NCBI RefSeq assembly: GCF_036417845.1
Contig: NC_089981.1
Span: 78,161,268-78,225,267, forward strand
Length of the DNA: 64,000 nucleotides
Direction of reading: 5' to 3'
DNA from: Apteryx mantelli
Taxonomy: Eukaryota; Chordata; Aves; Apterygiformes; Apterygidae
Shown: positions 37,248 to 49,325 of the stretch, one piece after another
Numbering within the stretch: the first letter of the stretch is position 1
How the letters are laid out: every line of letters begins with the position of its first letter
Position numbers and translations under genes: made by a program
Notes under the pieces: model-generated
Databases searched by the model: none
What the model saw: the letters and a program-made list of their open reading frames with translations, nothing else
What the model was told of the DNA's origin: nothing

Positions 37248-40200
37248 CATACAATGGGGGAGGCAGATTAAACAGAAGACAACTCCATTTGGGGTTTTTA
37301 TATCAGTTTGTCTTCAATCAGAGGTCCTAAAGCTCACGGAACCACCTTGTGGAACAGAAGGAAGAGTTTGAAGGCATAACTGCATAGGGTCCAATTGCGA
37401 AAGTAGCAACACATTAAGAAATCATACCATGGTATATTTTTTAATAGAACTAGAAACACTTAAGCTCTGAAGAATCATTTATCCCTCATGAGGATAATGA
37501 TTATAGTCAGAGAGGATTTCTTTTTTAACTTATTAATGATCAATAGTCAATTGGAGGTGAAAAGACATATACAGTATGTGCTGAATAAATTACTGACTTT
37601 TATTCCTTTAAGCTAGAATTCAAAAAAAAATAAGAAAAAAGTTCACATGTGGGCTAGCTGGAAATTGTCAGCATGTTAAAAGAAGAAATGATGAAGTAAT
37701 GTTGCAATTATGATATTATTTGAAAAACTGAGGTGCAATCTTGTCTGAAATATAGTATATTGTCTTTTTAAGGCCTCATCTGGTCTCTGTTTTAATAATT
37801 ACTTTGTCAGAAGATCTTGGAAAAGTATCCATGTCTTCTCAAAAGTATCTGAATCAAAATCATATTTTTATTTAAAGTTCTATTGTTACAGAAAACATTT
37901 TATTTTAAAACTGTTGATAGACTGATATTTCTTGGAAGAAAAATAGAAGATATCAAACACTGGTTATCACTTGTGATAGGAAAAAAAACTATTCAATTCT
38001 GTTATTTCTCGTTAGAAATGTAAACCTACAATATATGTCGTAGTTAATGACACTATTTCAAAATTAAGGAAAAATCACTCATGGATGCTGTGCATCATTA
38101 TCAGATTTATAATTGTTTTCACCCTAAAATAGGGCATTTGTTGAACTTTGGAGTTCTAAACGGAATCCTGTACATTTTTTAAAGTTCTGCCCCATGCTTT
38201 CCAATCAAGCTATATATGTTGCACATTATGCTGTCAGCAGTATATAGTATTTTCAGTATTGGGGAGGAGGATTAGTGCTGAAAAGAAGCCTGTATGTTTG
38301 TTCTGTACTAGCAACCATTGCTTCTTAAGGACAAATCAGCAAAGTCTTAATGCAGTGATGGTGGCTTGCATGCATACATGTGCCTTAGATGTGCTGTGCT
38401 GCTTATAAACCATAGCTTTTTATTCAGATTAATTCTGATATCTGAAATGGTAGTTTAATTGGACGTCAGGCATAATGTTTAGCCTTATCTTCAGAGCCTT
38501 TAGGTACCTTGTGATGTGCAAAATAGAAGCCAAAGCCCATTTCTTTTGGTCACTGGAGCTTCTGTGGCTTGGCCATGGCGAAATCCATCTTTAATCAGGT
38601 GCCGAAATGTTATGCTCAGTGCTCCTATGGAGCTTGGACTAGACAGTCTCCAAGGCCAGTGAGAAGGAAGGCGACATTTTTCCTCTAATGCCTGTGGTTG
38701 GAAGGTGGCATCGCTTTAAACGGACTCATGTAAGAATTCTGTGGGGCTGTGAATATATCCACTCATGGCAGCTTCTCATAGCAGACAAGCATCCGAACAG
38801 GGAACGCACAGGCTTCCTTCTTGTAACAGTCTGAACTTTCGCGGAAAGCGTTTGCAAGCCCTGAAACATGCTGATTGCAACTGCTGTGTTCATCTGCTTC
38901 TATTTAATAGTCTGTGACAAGCAAGTCTAGTGACATACCCTGACTGTGCTGCTTTTTAAAATCTGAGAACTGCTTAAGCAAAGCTGACTTGCACCGCTGT
39001 GTTTTGCCTTTGTGGTCTTGAAAGAAGATGGTGCACCTTAGTCTTTAATATCAGGTTGTGTCAGTTTCTGCTTTTTGAGGCATAGTCACGATTTTTGTCT
39101 AAGGTGCAGTTGAATTCATGCCTTTGTATCTCAGCTTGTCTTTGCTGTTGTCTTTTTTGGCTGTGCCTTCACACGCAGTGCCTGCAAGAAGTATTTATGA
39201 TTATACAATGCATGCTAAGTGATCTTCATGGGTTTTCCAGGCACCTGCTAAAATACTGCCTGCTACTGACAGTCAGAGCCATCAGTAGCAACTTGTCTTC
39301 CTGTTCTTGCCTTCCATTGTCCAGGTACTGTATTTCCTTTATGGTACATAGCTGTCAACTGGTGCAAGCTAAAATATGGAGGCATGTGCTAGCCCTTGAC
39401 TTCTAGCACTGAAGGAGGACATTCTGCATAAGAGATAAATATCTATAGATATACCCATGTCTATATCTCTAGATATGATTATACGGCACTTGCAGTTTTA
39501 TGCAGGCTGCATAAGCAAACCCATCACTTAGGCTTCTGGGCGAAGGTTCGCTCAACTTGTGTCATTTTAATAATTGTGAATGTAGGCAGCTGAGCTTTTG
39601 TGTTTGTGCATCACAGAATTTTACTGAAAACAGGATTCCCAAGTGGAAATGTCCAAAGGACTCTCCTCCCATTGCTGATGCATGTCTTGTAAACTTAAAT
39701 GTTTGGCCATCTCAAAAGAGTTTATATCCTGTTTCAATCTGGGACTTGGAGGAGATTTCTGGTATAAGCATGGCCCAGCATGTTCTGCAGATTTGTGACT
39801 GCAGTTTCCAACTCCTGTGACAGAATTGTGCTTCTAAATCCGGGCTCTTAAAAACAGGGGGGGAAAAGAGTTTCCAGCCTTTATGATTGAAAAAGGACTT
39901 TGAAACATGAGAAAAGTGTAAACTAATAGGGAAGTCTTCCTGAGTCTGCACACAGCCTAAACCAGTAGCTTTAAGAGATCTGAATATCCCCTCTTAGTGG
40001 GATATTGACTCAGAAACTTCATAGAGAAGTTTAAATATGAACACTGCTAACTATATTAATGCCGATCACTGTAGCAGAAACATCAGTCACTGTTCCTATT
40101 TCACAGATCTCTATGCTGCTTTCCACATCTCCCAAGTGCCAAAAGCACCAGCTGCCAAAATCTTCAGCTTCACTTGGGCAGCTTTTATAATGCAGTAATG

Positions 40201-41800
40201 TGCTATCAATATAAAAATATTTTTGCATATATGCTTTTTATCACAGTTAATAAAACGGAGGCCTACTGCACTTATTTTGTAAAACTACATGAAGCTGCCA
40301 GAGAATTTCCAGTTTGCCAACCCTGCGTACTGTGAAATCCAGGATCTTGCTACAAAATGTAAACACCGCCTGCTGTGGAATACCTGAAGCCTTGACTGTA
40401 ACACCCCTTTTTCTGCAGAACTCGCAGACCATCTCTGTACAGTTCTTACTGTGTACATAGAAATGGGTTTCCTCTGCTTTCCAGCAAGGAGTATGTAGCA
40501 TTTTGTGAAAATAGGGCCACTGTATATTTGCTAAATTGAAAAGAAAGATGCCTGGTGCTTTACACAACACTTTAAATTATTTAAACTTTTTCTCTCAGAA
40601 TTGAAATGCCCTTTTTTGTTTTCCTGTTTATACTGACCAGGTATCCGAACTTTTGTAGGAACTGTCTACATAAAATGGTTCATAGGGCAAGAGTCTGCCC
40701 CCAGATATGCTCTTGAAACCCACTTAAGTTGTGTGGGGCGCCATGAGTGTACGGGGGTCCCGGAGTATTTGCATTACCACAAATAGGATTTCTTCAGTGG
40801 AACCTTTTTTTCCTCTGCTTAGTAATTCTTAGCAGTGCACAACTGAAGTCTGTTGCTGGTATTCTTTCTTAGTGATGACCCTCCAAGTTATATACATGCC
40901 TCTCCCATTTCCAGCTTTGTCTAGGGAGATTCCAAGGTATGAGAAGCTGGATGTTGCCCTTTTTGTACACTGTTCAGTACGGGGTGTGCGCATCCTTTAT
41001 TTAGAAAGTCTCGAATTCTAAACAGGATGAAACTATTTCAGTGTTTAAAGACCAACCCTCAATCATTATGTATGACCATGTCTGCATTACTTCTCTGATC
41101 TAATTAAAGGGGTCTTGTTTCAGTTACTGTCTACATGGTACACCTTCATGACTTAAGTCAGCTGCTGACTTATATTATGCAATGTTGATTTCAGCCTTGT
41201 ACTGTAAATGTTGTTCTTCACAAAGAGAATGTGCAATAGGAAAATGGGAAGAGTGGCATAATTTTGATGGAAAAATGTTGTGGGTAACATGCTAGTCGTC
41301 TTATAAATACAAAATACAGTTTAATTTACTTTTTCGATGGGTTTTCCTATGTGGAAAAGGAAGGTTGAAGATATGTGCCTGTTTCTGTGCCTGGTGAATT
41401 TCTCAAATGCAAAGATAACAGAGATCTGTGTTAGTTGTAATTTAAGTGTTGAACCCATGAAATGTTAGGTTGTGATTGTATTGTTCATTTTCCTCAGCTT
41501 GCCGCAATTACAGATTGTTGAGATTGAGTTTAAAAGCTGCCACCTATTTGTATCTGTATTCCATCATGTGGAATAGGCATTTCAGCAACAATGCAGTGGT
41601 TTGGGTTTGGGGTTGTGTGTGATTTTTTTGTTTGTTTGTTTGTTTTTTAATGTAATGGTGCTGTTTGGTCTAAGACAGAGAAGCACCTAGAGAGTGACAT
41701 GAAAAGTTGCCTGCACCTCAGAAGAGTGAAAAATGTTACTGCAGTATTGATGCCTTGATATGTTTTAACTATGCAAATAAATTACAAATAGGTGAGGGGG
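37248..41800 (+). other. TRAF3: Probable long TRAF3 3' UTR
   Basis: Non-coding sequence following the TGA. Mammalian TRAF3 transcripts have 3' UTRs of several kilobases, so a long tail is expected. AATAAA signals occur at 37,584, 40,249 and 41,776, with a further one at 42,369. The 41,776 signal is followed by a G/T-rich stretch (about 41,790-41,845) suited to a downstream element. The true end cannot be fixed without transcript data, and several ends may be used. Confidence 0.55.
41776..41781 (+). promoter_or_regulatory. Candidate distal TRAF3 polyadenylation signal
   Basis: Canonical AATAAA in an AT-rich context, followed within 70 bases by G- and T-rich sequence. Competing signals at 40,249 and 42,369 are about as good, so this choice is a guess. 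Confidence 0.35.
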
Positions 41801-44800
41801 AAAAAATTCTTGGGTTGAAAACCTAGTCTGTTATTTTTTGGTCTTTAAAATACTCGTATATGTGCAGGTACATACATACACATACACACAGACATGCATG
41901 AACATATATATGCAAAGTCTTTTCTTTACATAGAAGTGATGAAACAAAACCTTATCCCCCAAGTTATACTTGATCAAGTGGTGCAAATGTAACTTGCTGC
42001 TGCTAAGGGAGCATCTTGGCTAAGGGCAAACTTTAGCTTCCCATCCTCCAGGTTTGAAGACCTGTGTATATATAGCAAAAAAGCCGTTTTATCGAATGGG
42101 AAATGAGCAGTTTGCTTAGCCTTTCTGAAGACCTTGGAATGTCATCTAGGACACATGTCCTTCCTCATATTCAGCTAATTAGGAGATTCATGTATTTTAA
42201 ACAAATAGTGATGGGCGTCTTGTCAATTGCGAATTTAGTTTTTTGTTTTTTTTTTTTTTAATTTGGGAACAAAAGATGATAAAAAGCAGCTGGACCTCTT
42301 CCTGGAATTCCTATCCTGTTCAGTCAATACCTCTATATTCTGATTGATCTAGAAATCATAGCTACTGCAATAAAAACAATCAATTCTGGAATTTGGTCTG
42401 TCTGAAAATAGTTTTAGTGCTATGTATAGTGTAGTAACCACTTTGCATCTGCAAACATTTTCTTATAGCAAGTACTATTCGTCTTTTCTGGAAAAAGAAA
42501 ATTGAGGCCAAGAAGTGAAGTGACTTACCCAGAGTCACAAAAGGAATCTCCTGGAGCCAGGGCTAAATGAGAGGTTCCAGTTCCCTAGTGTTATGTTCAA
42601 ATCACTAGCTTTACTCTTCTAATATATTTGTCTCTTAAAGGAACTGAAAAGCAAGTTGACATACCTTAAAGACCCACATCAAGACAGTAAGGGCTAGAAT
42701 TAAACAGAAGCTGTCATGATTTGGGGTTGTATGTATGGCCCAGGCATTGCTAACTACTTAGCTGTACTTTGCACAGCTTGCAGAGTGGAAGGCCAGCACA
42801 ATGTGTCTATGTGAATAATAGCAGCAAATGTCAGTGTCCTGCTCTACTTGTTTAGAATTGCCCAACAAAAAAGTCTCTTCTTATACTGTTCTTAATGGAG
42901 CAGGGAGAACAAAACCATTTTAAAGTGGATTAATCTTGGTTCTACCAGCTATAGGGTGACTGACCTTTTTTCTTGTGTTTTTTTTTCTTTTCTTTAAACC
43001 AAAATATGGAGGGCTTAACTGTTCTTTCCTGCCTTTTAATCCAGGCCTTTGCTGAGAAGCACCAGATAGATGAGCGTAGTGGAAAACTTTGGAATGCTGA
43101 TTCAGGGACATCCTCTTAAGATTTAGAAGAGCAGAGATATACCACACGTAAGGGATCTGACTATTCCTATTTCTAATTTGTGGGCAAGACTGCAGCTTTT
43201 GTCTTCCATTTCATGATCTTAGTGTAGATATTAGGCTGTGTTTTTGTTGTGTTTTTTTTTTTTTTCCTCCAAGTTAGGATTAGTTCCTTAGGGTTCAAAT
43301 AAGTTCTAAATTTCACAGAGAAGCGCCTGAACCAAAATCCTGGATCCAAACATCCCAGACTTGATGTGAAATTCAAATCTGGATCCCAACTCTGTGGCTT
43401 ACTAACCTACCTGTTTAGGGAAGGGTTTGTTGTCTGTATGTGGTGTTTGTGTTTTTGGTCCTTTGGAACTAAGCTTTTAATTTGGTTGCCAGTTCTGCAA
43501 GGACTTTTTAACTTCTTAGCAATGCCAGTGTTCACACGCTCCATTGCTGGCAGTGTGATGCGTAGTGATAAAATTTGACTCTGTCTAAGGGTTATTGAGA
43601 TAAACCAGCATTATCATTCGTAAAGGTCATTTTCTTGCATAGTGTTCTGAGCTTTGAACTTGAATATAGCTCACGTCTGAAAGGACACATCTTCCAACTA
43701 TGACCTGCGTCACTGGCAGAGAGTTGTATAATCTGTACTTGTGGAATGGGAAGGTACAAGCTTCCATTGTTGCTGATGCACCATGTGATCCACCTCTTTG
43801 TTTTTCTTATAGCTGTTGTTTGATTTATATATTTTTTCAGTTTTATAGAGAAAAAAAAATAGGGGAAGTTCAGGATTTTTTCTACAAGGTATAAAACTCC
43901 AATGATTTAGTGGTGACTAGAGAGCTGTGAAAAATATCCCATTAGGAGATGATGGACTAAACATGGGTCCATTTCTCTTAGACAAGTAGGATAACCTTTA
44001 AGATGCATGGAACAACGTAATAATTGGGAAAACTAAAGCTGACATTTGTTTCCAAGAAATTCTGTAAGAAATATCTATGGAAAAGACATCAATGATCAAG
44101 GAAAATGTACAAATTAATGTGTTTAAAACTTGTGTAACTATTTCTTTAATCTCATACTCTTCAGTGAACGGTACACTTGTGTTCAGTTTATGATCAAAAA
44201 CAAAGACCAAAGAAGGCCAACCTCATTTGATTGTGTATATTCTGCCTGTCTTAATTATCAATAGCTGTAAGAATACAGTGCAAGTGATCTGGTAACCAGT
44301 GGTTCTCGTCTTTTTTCTTTATTTTTTTAGGGGAAAAAACGACTTTAAAATGTATAATTTATTGCTCAGCAATAACCATGTTGTTAAAATAATAATAATA
44401 AAAAAAGAATTAGCAACATGTCTTAATTTCTCAATAGCATTATTATATGTTGTATTTCAGTTTATTGTATATTGTGTTTTTGTATTTATTTGTGTTTGGA
44501 GGTCTTGCTACGTCTTTTTGTGTTTAAATGCTAACAAACAAGGACAGTGTGTAAGAGTGTAGAATGCAAAACTCTGAAATGCTAAACTGTGTTATTAAAG
44601 GAAAAATAAATCTAAGTAGGAAATCATATTTTTTAAAAAAACCTGTTGTGCTGAATTTGAATGACTGGTATTTACTTGCAAACAGGGTAAAAATGCATCC
44701 TTTTGCTTCTGTGTACTCACTGATACCCCGGCTATTTAGTGCTTTACACTCATTTGCACCTGATAGATTTTTATTATCACATTTTGCCTTCCTATTCACA

Positions 44801-44982
44801 GGAAACTTGCCTTATGTTTTAACAGGATTCTAGTTTCCACGTGAAGTCTTGGTTAGAATAAACTGTCAATGTCAAGAGTCCTTGTGCAAATAGAGTAGAA
44901 ATAATTAAAGTGATTTTTCATGCATTTGTATTACACTGCTTTCCCAGAAGAGGTTACTGAAGGGAGAGGCTATAGCTCAAAT

Positions 44983-44986
<4 letters not shown>
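41801..44986. other. TRAF3 3' flank
   Basis: AT-rich DNA with further AATAAA signals near 42,369, 44,397 and 44,605, so TRAF3 transcripts might extend into it. A MIR-like relic lies inside. No coding exon was recognised. Confidence 0.5.
42425..42625. repeat. Ancient MIR-like SINE relic
   Basis: 'AAATTGAGGCCAAGAAGTGA' followed by 'AGTGACTTACCCAGAGTCAC' follows the reverse complement of the MIR 'gaaactgaggca', 'aagtgacttgccca', 'ggtcacacag' consensus. The order is correct but the copy is diverged. It lies at or just beyond the likely end of the TRAF3 3' UTR. Confidence 0.65.
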
Positions 44987-45028
<42 letters not shown>

Positions 45029-45034
45029 TTTTTT
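44987..45034. repeat. A38/T10 homopolymer junction
   Basis: Thirty-eight A directly followed by ten T, then a C/T-rich stretch. No retroposon body was recognised on its 5' side. It lies close to the shift from AT-rich to GC-rich DNA. Confidence 0.95.
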
Positions 45035-48000
45035 CTTCTTCTCCAGTGTCATTAGTAAATCTTCTCTTCCCAACTCAGAAATACATCTAAGCTGTATGTT
45101 TTACATCATGGAACACAGTGTTGTAGGTAAAAGTAGCACTGGGTTTTGAAATAAATCATGGAAGCAATAATGTTTCCACCACATTTCAGATTCAGCATAG
45201 TGGTGAAGACATTGGGTTGGGGTTCCCAGCGGTGATGTATAAAGCATGTCGTTTTTACCAAGGGTTGCACTGGTCTCTGTCTGTCCTTCTATTTCCTGTT
45301 CCCTCCCTTCACTGTCACCTCTTTCTTACTGAAATACCCATTTTCCCTCTTTCACTTCACTCTGCAATGGTAACACCCAGTTTAGCAACATGGGAATGTA
45401 CTGCCTGTGCTCAAAGGCAAGACCAAACCCATGGTCTGCATCATAGCATGGGCAACAGTGACAGAGGAACCCTTGGCCAAGCTGCTGTCCTTGGAAGGAG
45501 GGCTTGAGCTGTGTGCGCCGCAGGGCTGGAGGTGCTGCCTTGAGAGCTTCTCCAGGGAGTCACCGCAGCAAAAGTAACTGCACTGCAGGTGGTGGGACCA
45601 TACCTGAAAGGGAGTACATCCTGGCCAGCCAGCAGATGCCAGGGTTTGCAGCAGGTAGTCTAAAATTGCTGGAAAGCCCCTGGAGAGTGTGAGTGAAGCA
45701 GAGTGCTTGGTACAGAGCTCTGTGTTGTGTGGCAGTTCCTTTTCTTAATGAAAGAAACACAAACCAAATGGCAAATGCAGGAAGGTAGGCATGGTGAGAG
45801 GGAAGGGTGGCAAAGAAATACCATTTTTGCTGTGCTCAGGATGTGCTGAGGTGGATGTGCACTTCTGCTATGACAGCTACTTGTAAGTGACTCCGGATGC
45901 TCTGCCATCCCCTGCCCTGCACATCAGGTTTTCCACTTGTACTGCCACAGCCAGCGCTTGAGGTTGTGTCAGGCAAAGCTCTTCACATCTCTTTGTTGGG
46001 GAACACGAGAAGACAACTTTCTTGTTTCTTGTATTTTATTAATGAAGTGGGTCACCTTCCAGCAGAGTCCTCCTTAAGGAAGAGGAGCCTCTGCTACCCT
46101 AGAGCAGATCCTTTTTCCAAATTTTGTTTGGTGCTGCTCAGACTTGACACTTTTGTCATTTCAGTGTAGCCAGATAGGTGGAGAAGAAACAAATCACTTT
46201 AAACATGAAGACTAGCATTGATTCTCCCCTCACCTCCATGCTCCTCCTCCTCCAGCAATGAATCATAATTGGAATGATACATTATGCTGTTCCTGGCAAG
46301 AATGAGTTTTTATAGAAGATTTCTTCTGTGAGACAGGTCACAGAAGGCAACTACAGCTTTATAGCGTGCTCTCCCCTGAAAGGCAATACATTACTGAAGA
46401 TGATGGGAACAGAATGCCAGCTCTCAGAGCACAGAACAGTAGTTAAGAGTGGGAATGAAGAGCACTTGTTCTGGTCTACAGAGGGTGCTGTGTGGACATG
46501 TACCTGGCTTGAAACCTGACGGGGATGCTAGTACCATCTCTTGCAAGAATTGCAGGAGAGATTTTTTCTTTTTTTAAAAAGTCTTCCAGTGTTTCAAGCC
46601 TTGGGTTTGCCTACTCTCTGCCCAAAAGATGTCAGAAAAGTATTTTCCAGAACTTCTGACTTTTTGGTGATATGAATAGTTTTGAAAACTCTCATACTCA
46701 AAGTAATAGCCTACTTCTGTATGATGAAGTCTTGGAATTGTCTGAGGAAGGGGGAAATATCTGGTGGTCAAAATAAGCGGTGGAAGAGGTGATTTCCCCC
46801 TTCCTTCCCCAAAGTCAGTTTTCCATGAGTCAGATGTGTGTTTCCTTCCTGCACAGCTGGGTTGGGCCCTGAAGGGTGTCACCATAAGGTAGAGTCTCTA
46901 GTTTATTCTTGTTCTACATGAAACTTCTACTGTTTGGCTAAACAAACAGTAACCTAAGTCTCTCCCTACTCCCCACCCCCCCTTTGCCTGTTCTTTGGGA
47001 AGGTTTGCTTGAACTACAAAAACTGGAGACTTTTGGTGATTCAAAGAAGCAAACCAGCAAATTGGTTGTGTTATGGCTATTATTTTTCCAGAAGTTGGGC
47101 TTGGAAAAACACCTGGAAGAGATGAGTGTATATAAATACCCTTGATAAGGCAAGCTGTAATGTCACACTGGCATCTACAAAGACCAGTATTGCCCAGACA
47201 AAATGGGGCATACCAAGGACAACAGGAGCTCCAGTGTCATTGCCTTGCCCGTGGAACTCGTCCTGTTGCTCAGTAGCTCTGGCACATGCCAGCGCCTACC
47301 AGTGCAGGGGGAGAGGAGGCCCCAGTGCTTTCTCTGAGTTGAAAATTGTGGAGAGACTGAGTGAATTGATCCAACTTTTTGGTCCTTCAAGGTGGCCACC
47401 AGAGTCACATCTGTCAGTAGTTAGTTTTGGATACTAATGGCCTGCTCTAGTGTGGTCATGTAAGAACAGAAAATGGCCCAAATGCGGAGACAGCGGGAGC
47501 ACTGAAGTCCCATGGGCCATCTCTGCAAATGCGGGAGAGAAGCTGAGGGAATGACTTTCACCGTATGGATTGTAAATTGGATTAAGAGGTGTTTGGTGAC
47601 AACTTGTATTACCTGCTACAGCTGGCGGAAACTTGTGTTTTGACAGCATAGCTGTGCTGATTAGAGACACGAGTTGTTTGCAGACATTGCTATGGACACT
47701 GAATTGCCCCTTTGTGCCATCACAGAAGCTCCCACAGAGGAGATTATTTAGAACAGCCCTGGCCGGTAAAAAATGGCATCTCTCTAGGAGAGCTTGCTGA
47801 AACACCTCTCTCAGTGTAACTGATGCCATCAACCAGCTGGAATACAGACAAGGCTTAAACTGTTCCCTTGCTAGATATTTCCCCTTAAGCAGGTTTAAGG
47901 GGTAGAAAATGGAGGCTAGTAAGGGGCTGTTAGTCTTCAGAGTACAAAAGAAATTTTATCTAAGCATGGGGACTGGATGAGTGGGCTGATTATGGCATCT

Positions 48001-49325
48001 GGCAGGGTCTTAGCTCAGCACTTGTTACTCAGATTCCCGAGTCTGCATGCAGGAGTTTAGGTGCAGTAATCTGGTGCTGAAACTGCTGCTTCTTGTCTGA
48101 GTTCAGAAGCTTTTTGTCTTGCTTGCAACTACAGGACAAGAAGCAGGTATAAGTACACCTTCTAGACAGGCCAGAAATCCTGGCCATTGGCATCCTGTTC
48201 TTCCTTCTGAAGCCAAAATAGCTTCTTCAGCATTGCCTGGACTCAAATGTTGCTCTCCCACAGAGGCAGTTTGGAAGAGCTTCTGCCCCTTAAACTTCCA
48301 CATCGGAGGAAAGTGCTCCAGGACCTCCCCAGGGAAGTCTGCAGGCCTTGTCTCGGCTGAGTGCTCCAGGCTCTCCCCTCGCTCACCAGCGCTGGCTGGC
48401 TCCTCTGTATTTCACACTATTTGAGAACTCCAAAATACCTCAGTTCCTTGCTAGCGTTGTAAAGCCATGTAAGCTATTGCTTAGCAGTCCTCTGGCGGGC
48501 ATGGCAAAGCCATAGTATCTCTGGTTTCTAGGCAATTGCAGCCCAAATCGTTGATTGTTTGGCCAATAAAAGCCTTCCTTCATGGCCAGTCTCTCATAGC
48601 AGTGCTGCAGGGTAACCCCTGCCCGCGTGTGCAGAGGGGCAGGAGGGCTTCACGGACCGGGTGTGCTTTGGTGCGGGTGTCCTCCTCCCTGAAAGCATTC
48701 TTGGCTCCTGGCTTGGTGATGGCTGGAAGGGGAAATGGCTCCAGCTCAGAAGTGCATTGCCCCTTCCTCCCTCTCTGTTGGTTTGGCGTTCAGGCGTGTG
48801 CAACCTCTCTGGGAAAGAGACTTTCTGGCGGTTTTGATTAAGCATGGAAAAGCAGGCAGCTGGGAAGCCTTCTGGCACCTTCTCTCACCTTGCTGTTACT
48901 CTGGGGAGAAGGTGGCCGCATAACTGCTGGAGGCATAGGCCTGCTGGTGGGGGTGGTCAGCGAGGGCCAAGCCCCGTGGTCAGCAGGCGCCACGTGCTGG
49001 CGTTTGGACTGCTAAGGAAATGTGCTGCGGGGAAAGGAGGTCCTGGTGAATCATTTCTCAGTGGGCCTGGTCTCATTTTTGTAGTATCTGTGGGATGCAT
49101 GAGAGCAGGGCGAGTTTGTCTTCCTGAATCGGTGAAGAGTCCCGAAGCAGGTGGCCGTCGTGGGCTGATTGAACTTGCAGCCTTAGCTCTCTGACCGGCC
49201 CCACGACTCAGAGCCGTGGCTCTCCTGGATGGGCGTGCGGCTCTTCTGCCACCAGGGATCAGTCATGCCAGCATAAAATGTGCTGTTGCACCTGGGACTT
49301 TAACATTTTCTTAAACAGAAAAATT
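45035..49325. other. TRAF3-AMN intergenic region, left part, no gene seen
   Basis: 4.3 kb that becomes steadily richer in G and C. Short open frames on both strands show no domain, no recognisable family and no splice-linked continuation. I see no repeat family by eye. Confidence 0.6.

Noticed and set aside
38600..38680. Text 'AGCTTGGACTAGACAGTCTC' resembling a CR1 3' block
   Set aside because: Only one short block matches. The neighbouring CR1 blocks and the octamer tail are absent, so chance similarity is more likely.
47434..47832. 132-codon minus-strand frame in the intergenic region
   Set aside because: It has no domain, no splice context and no supporting repeat or promoter feature.
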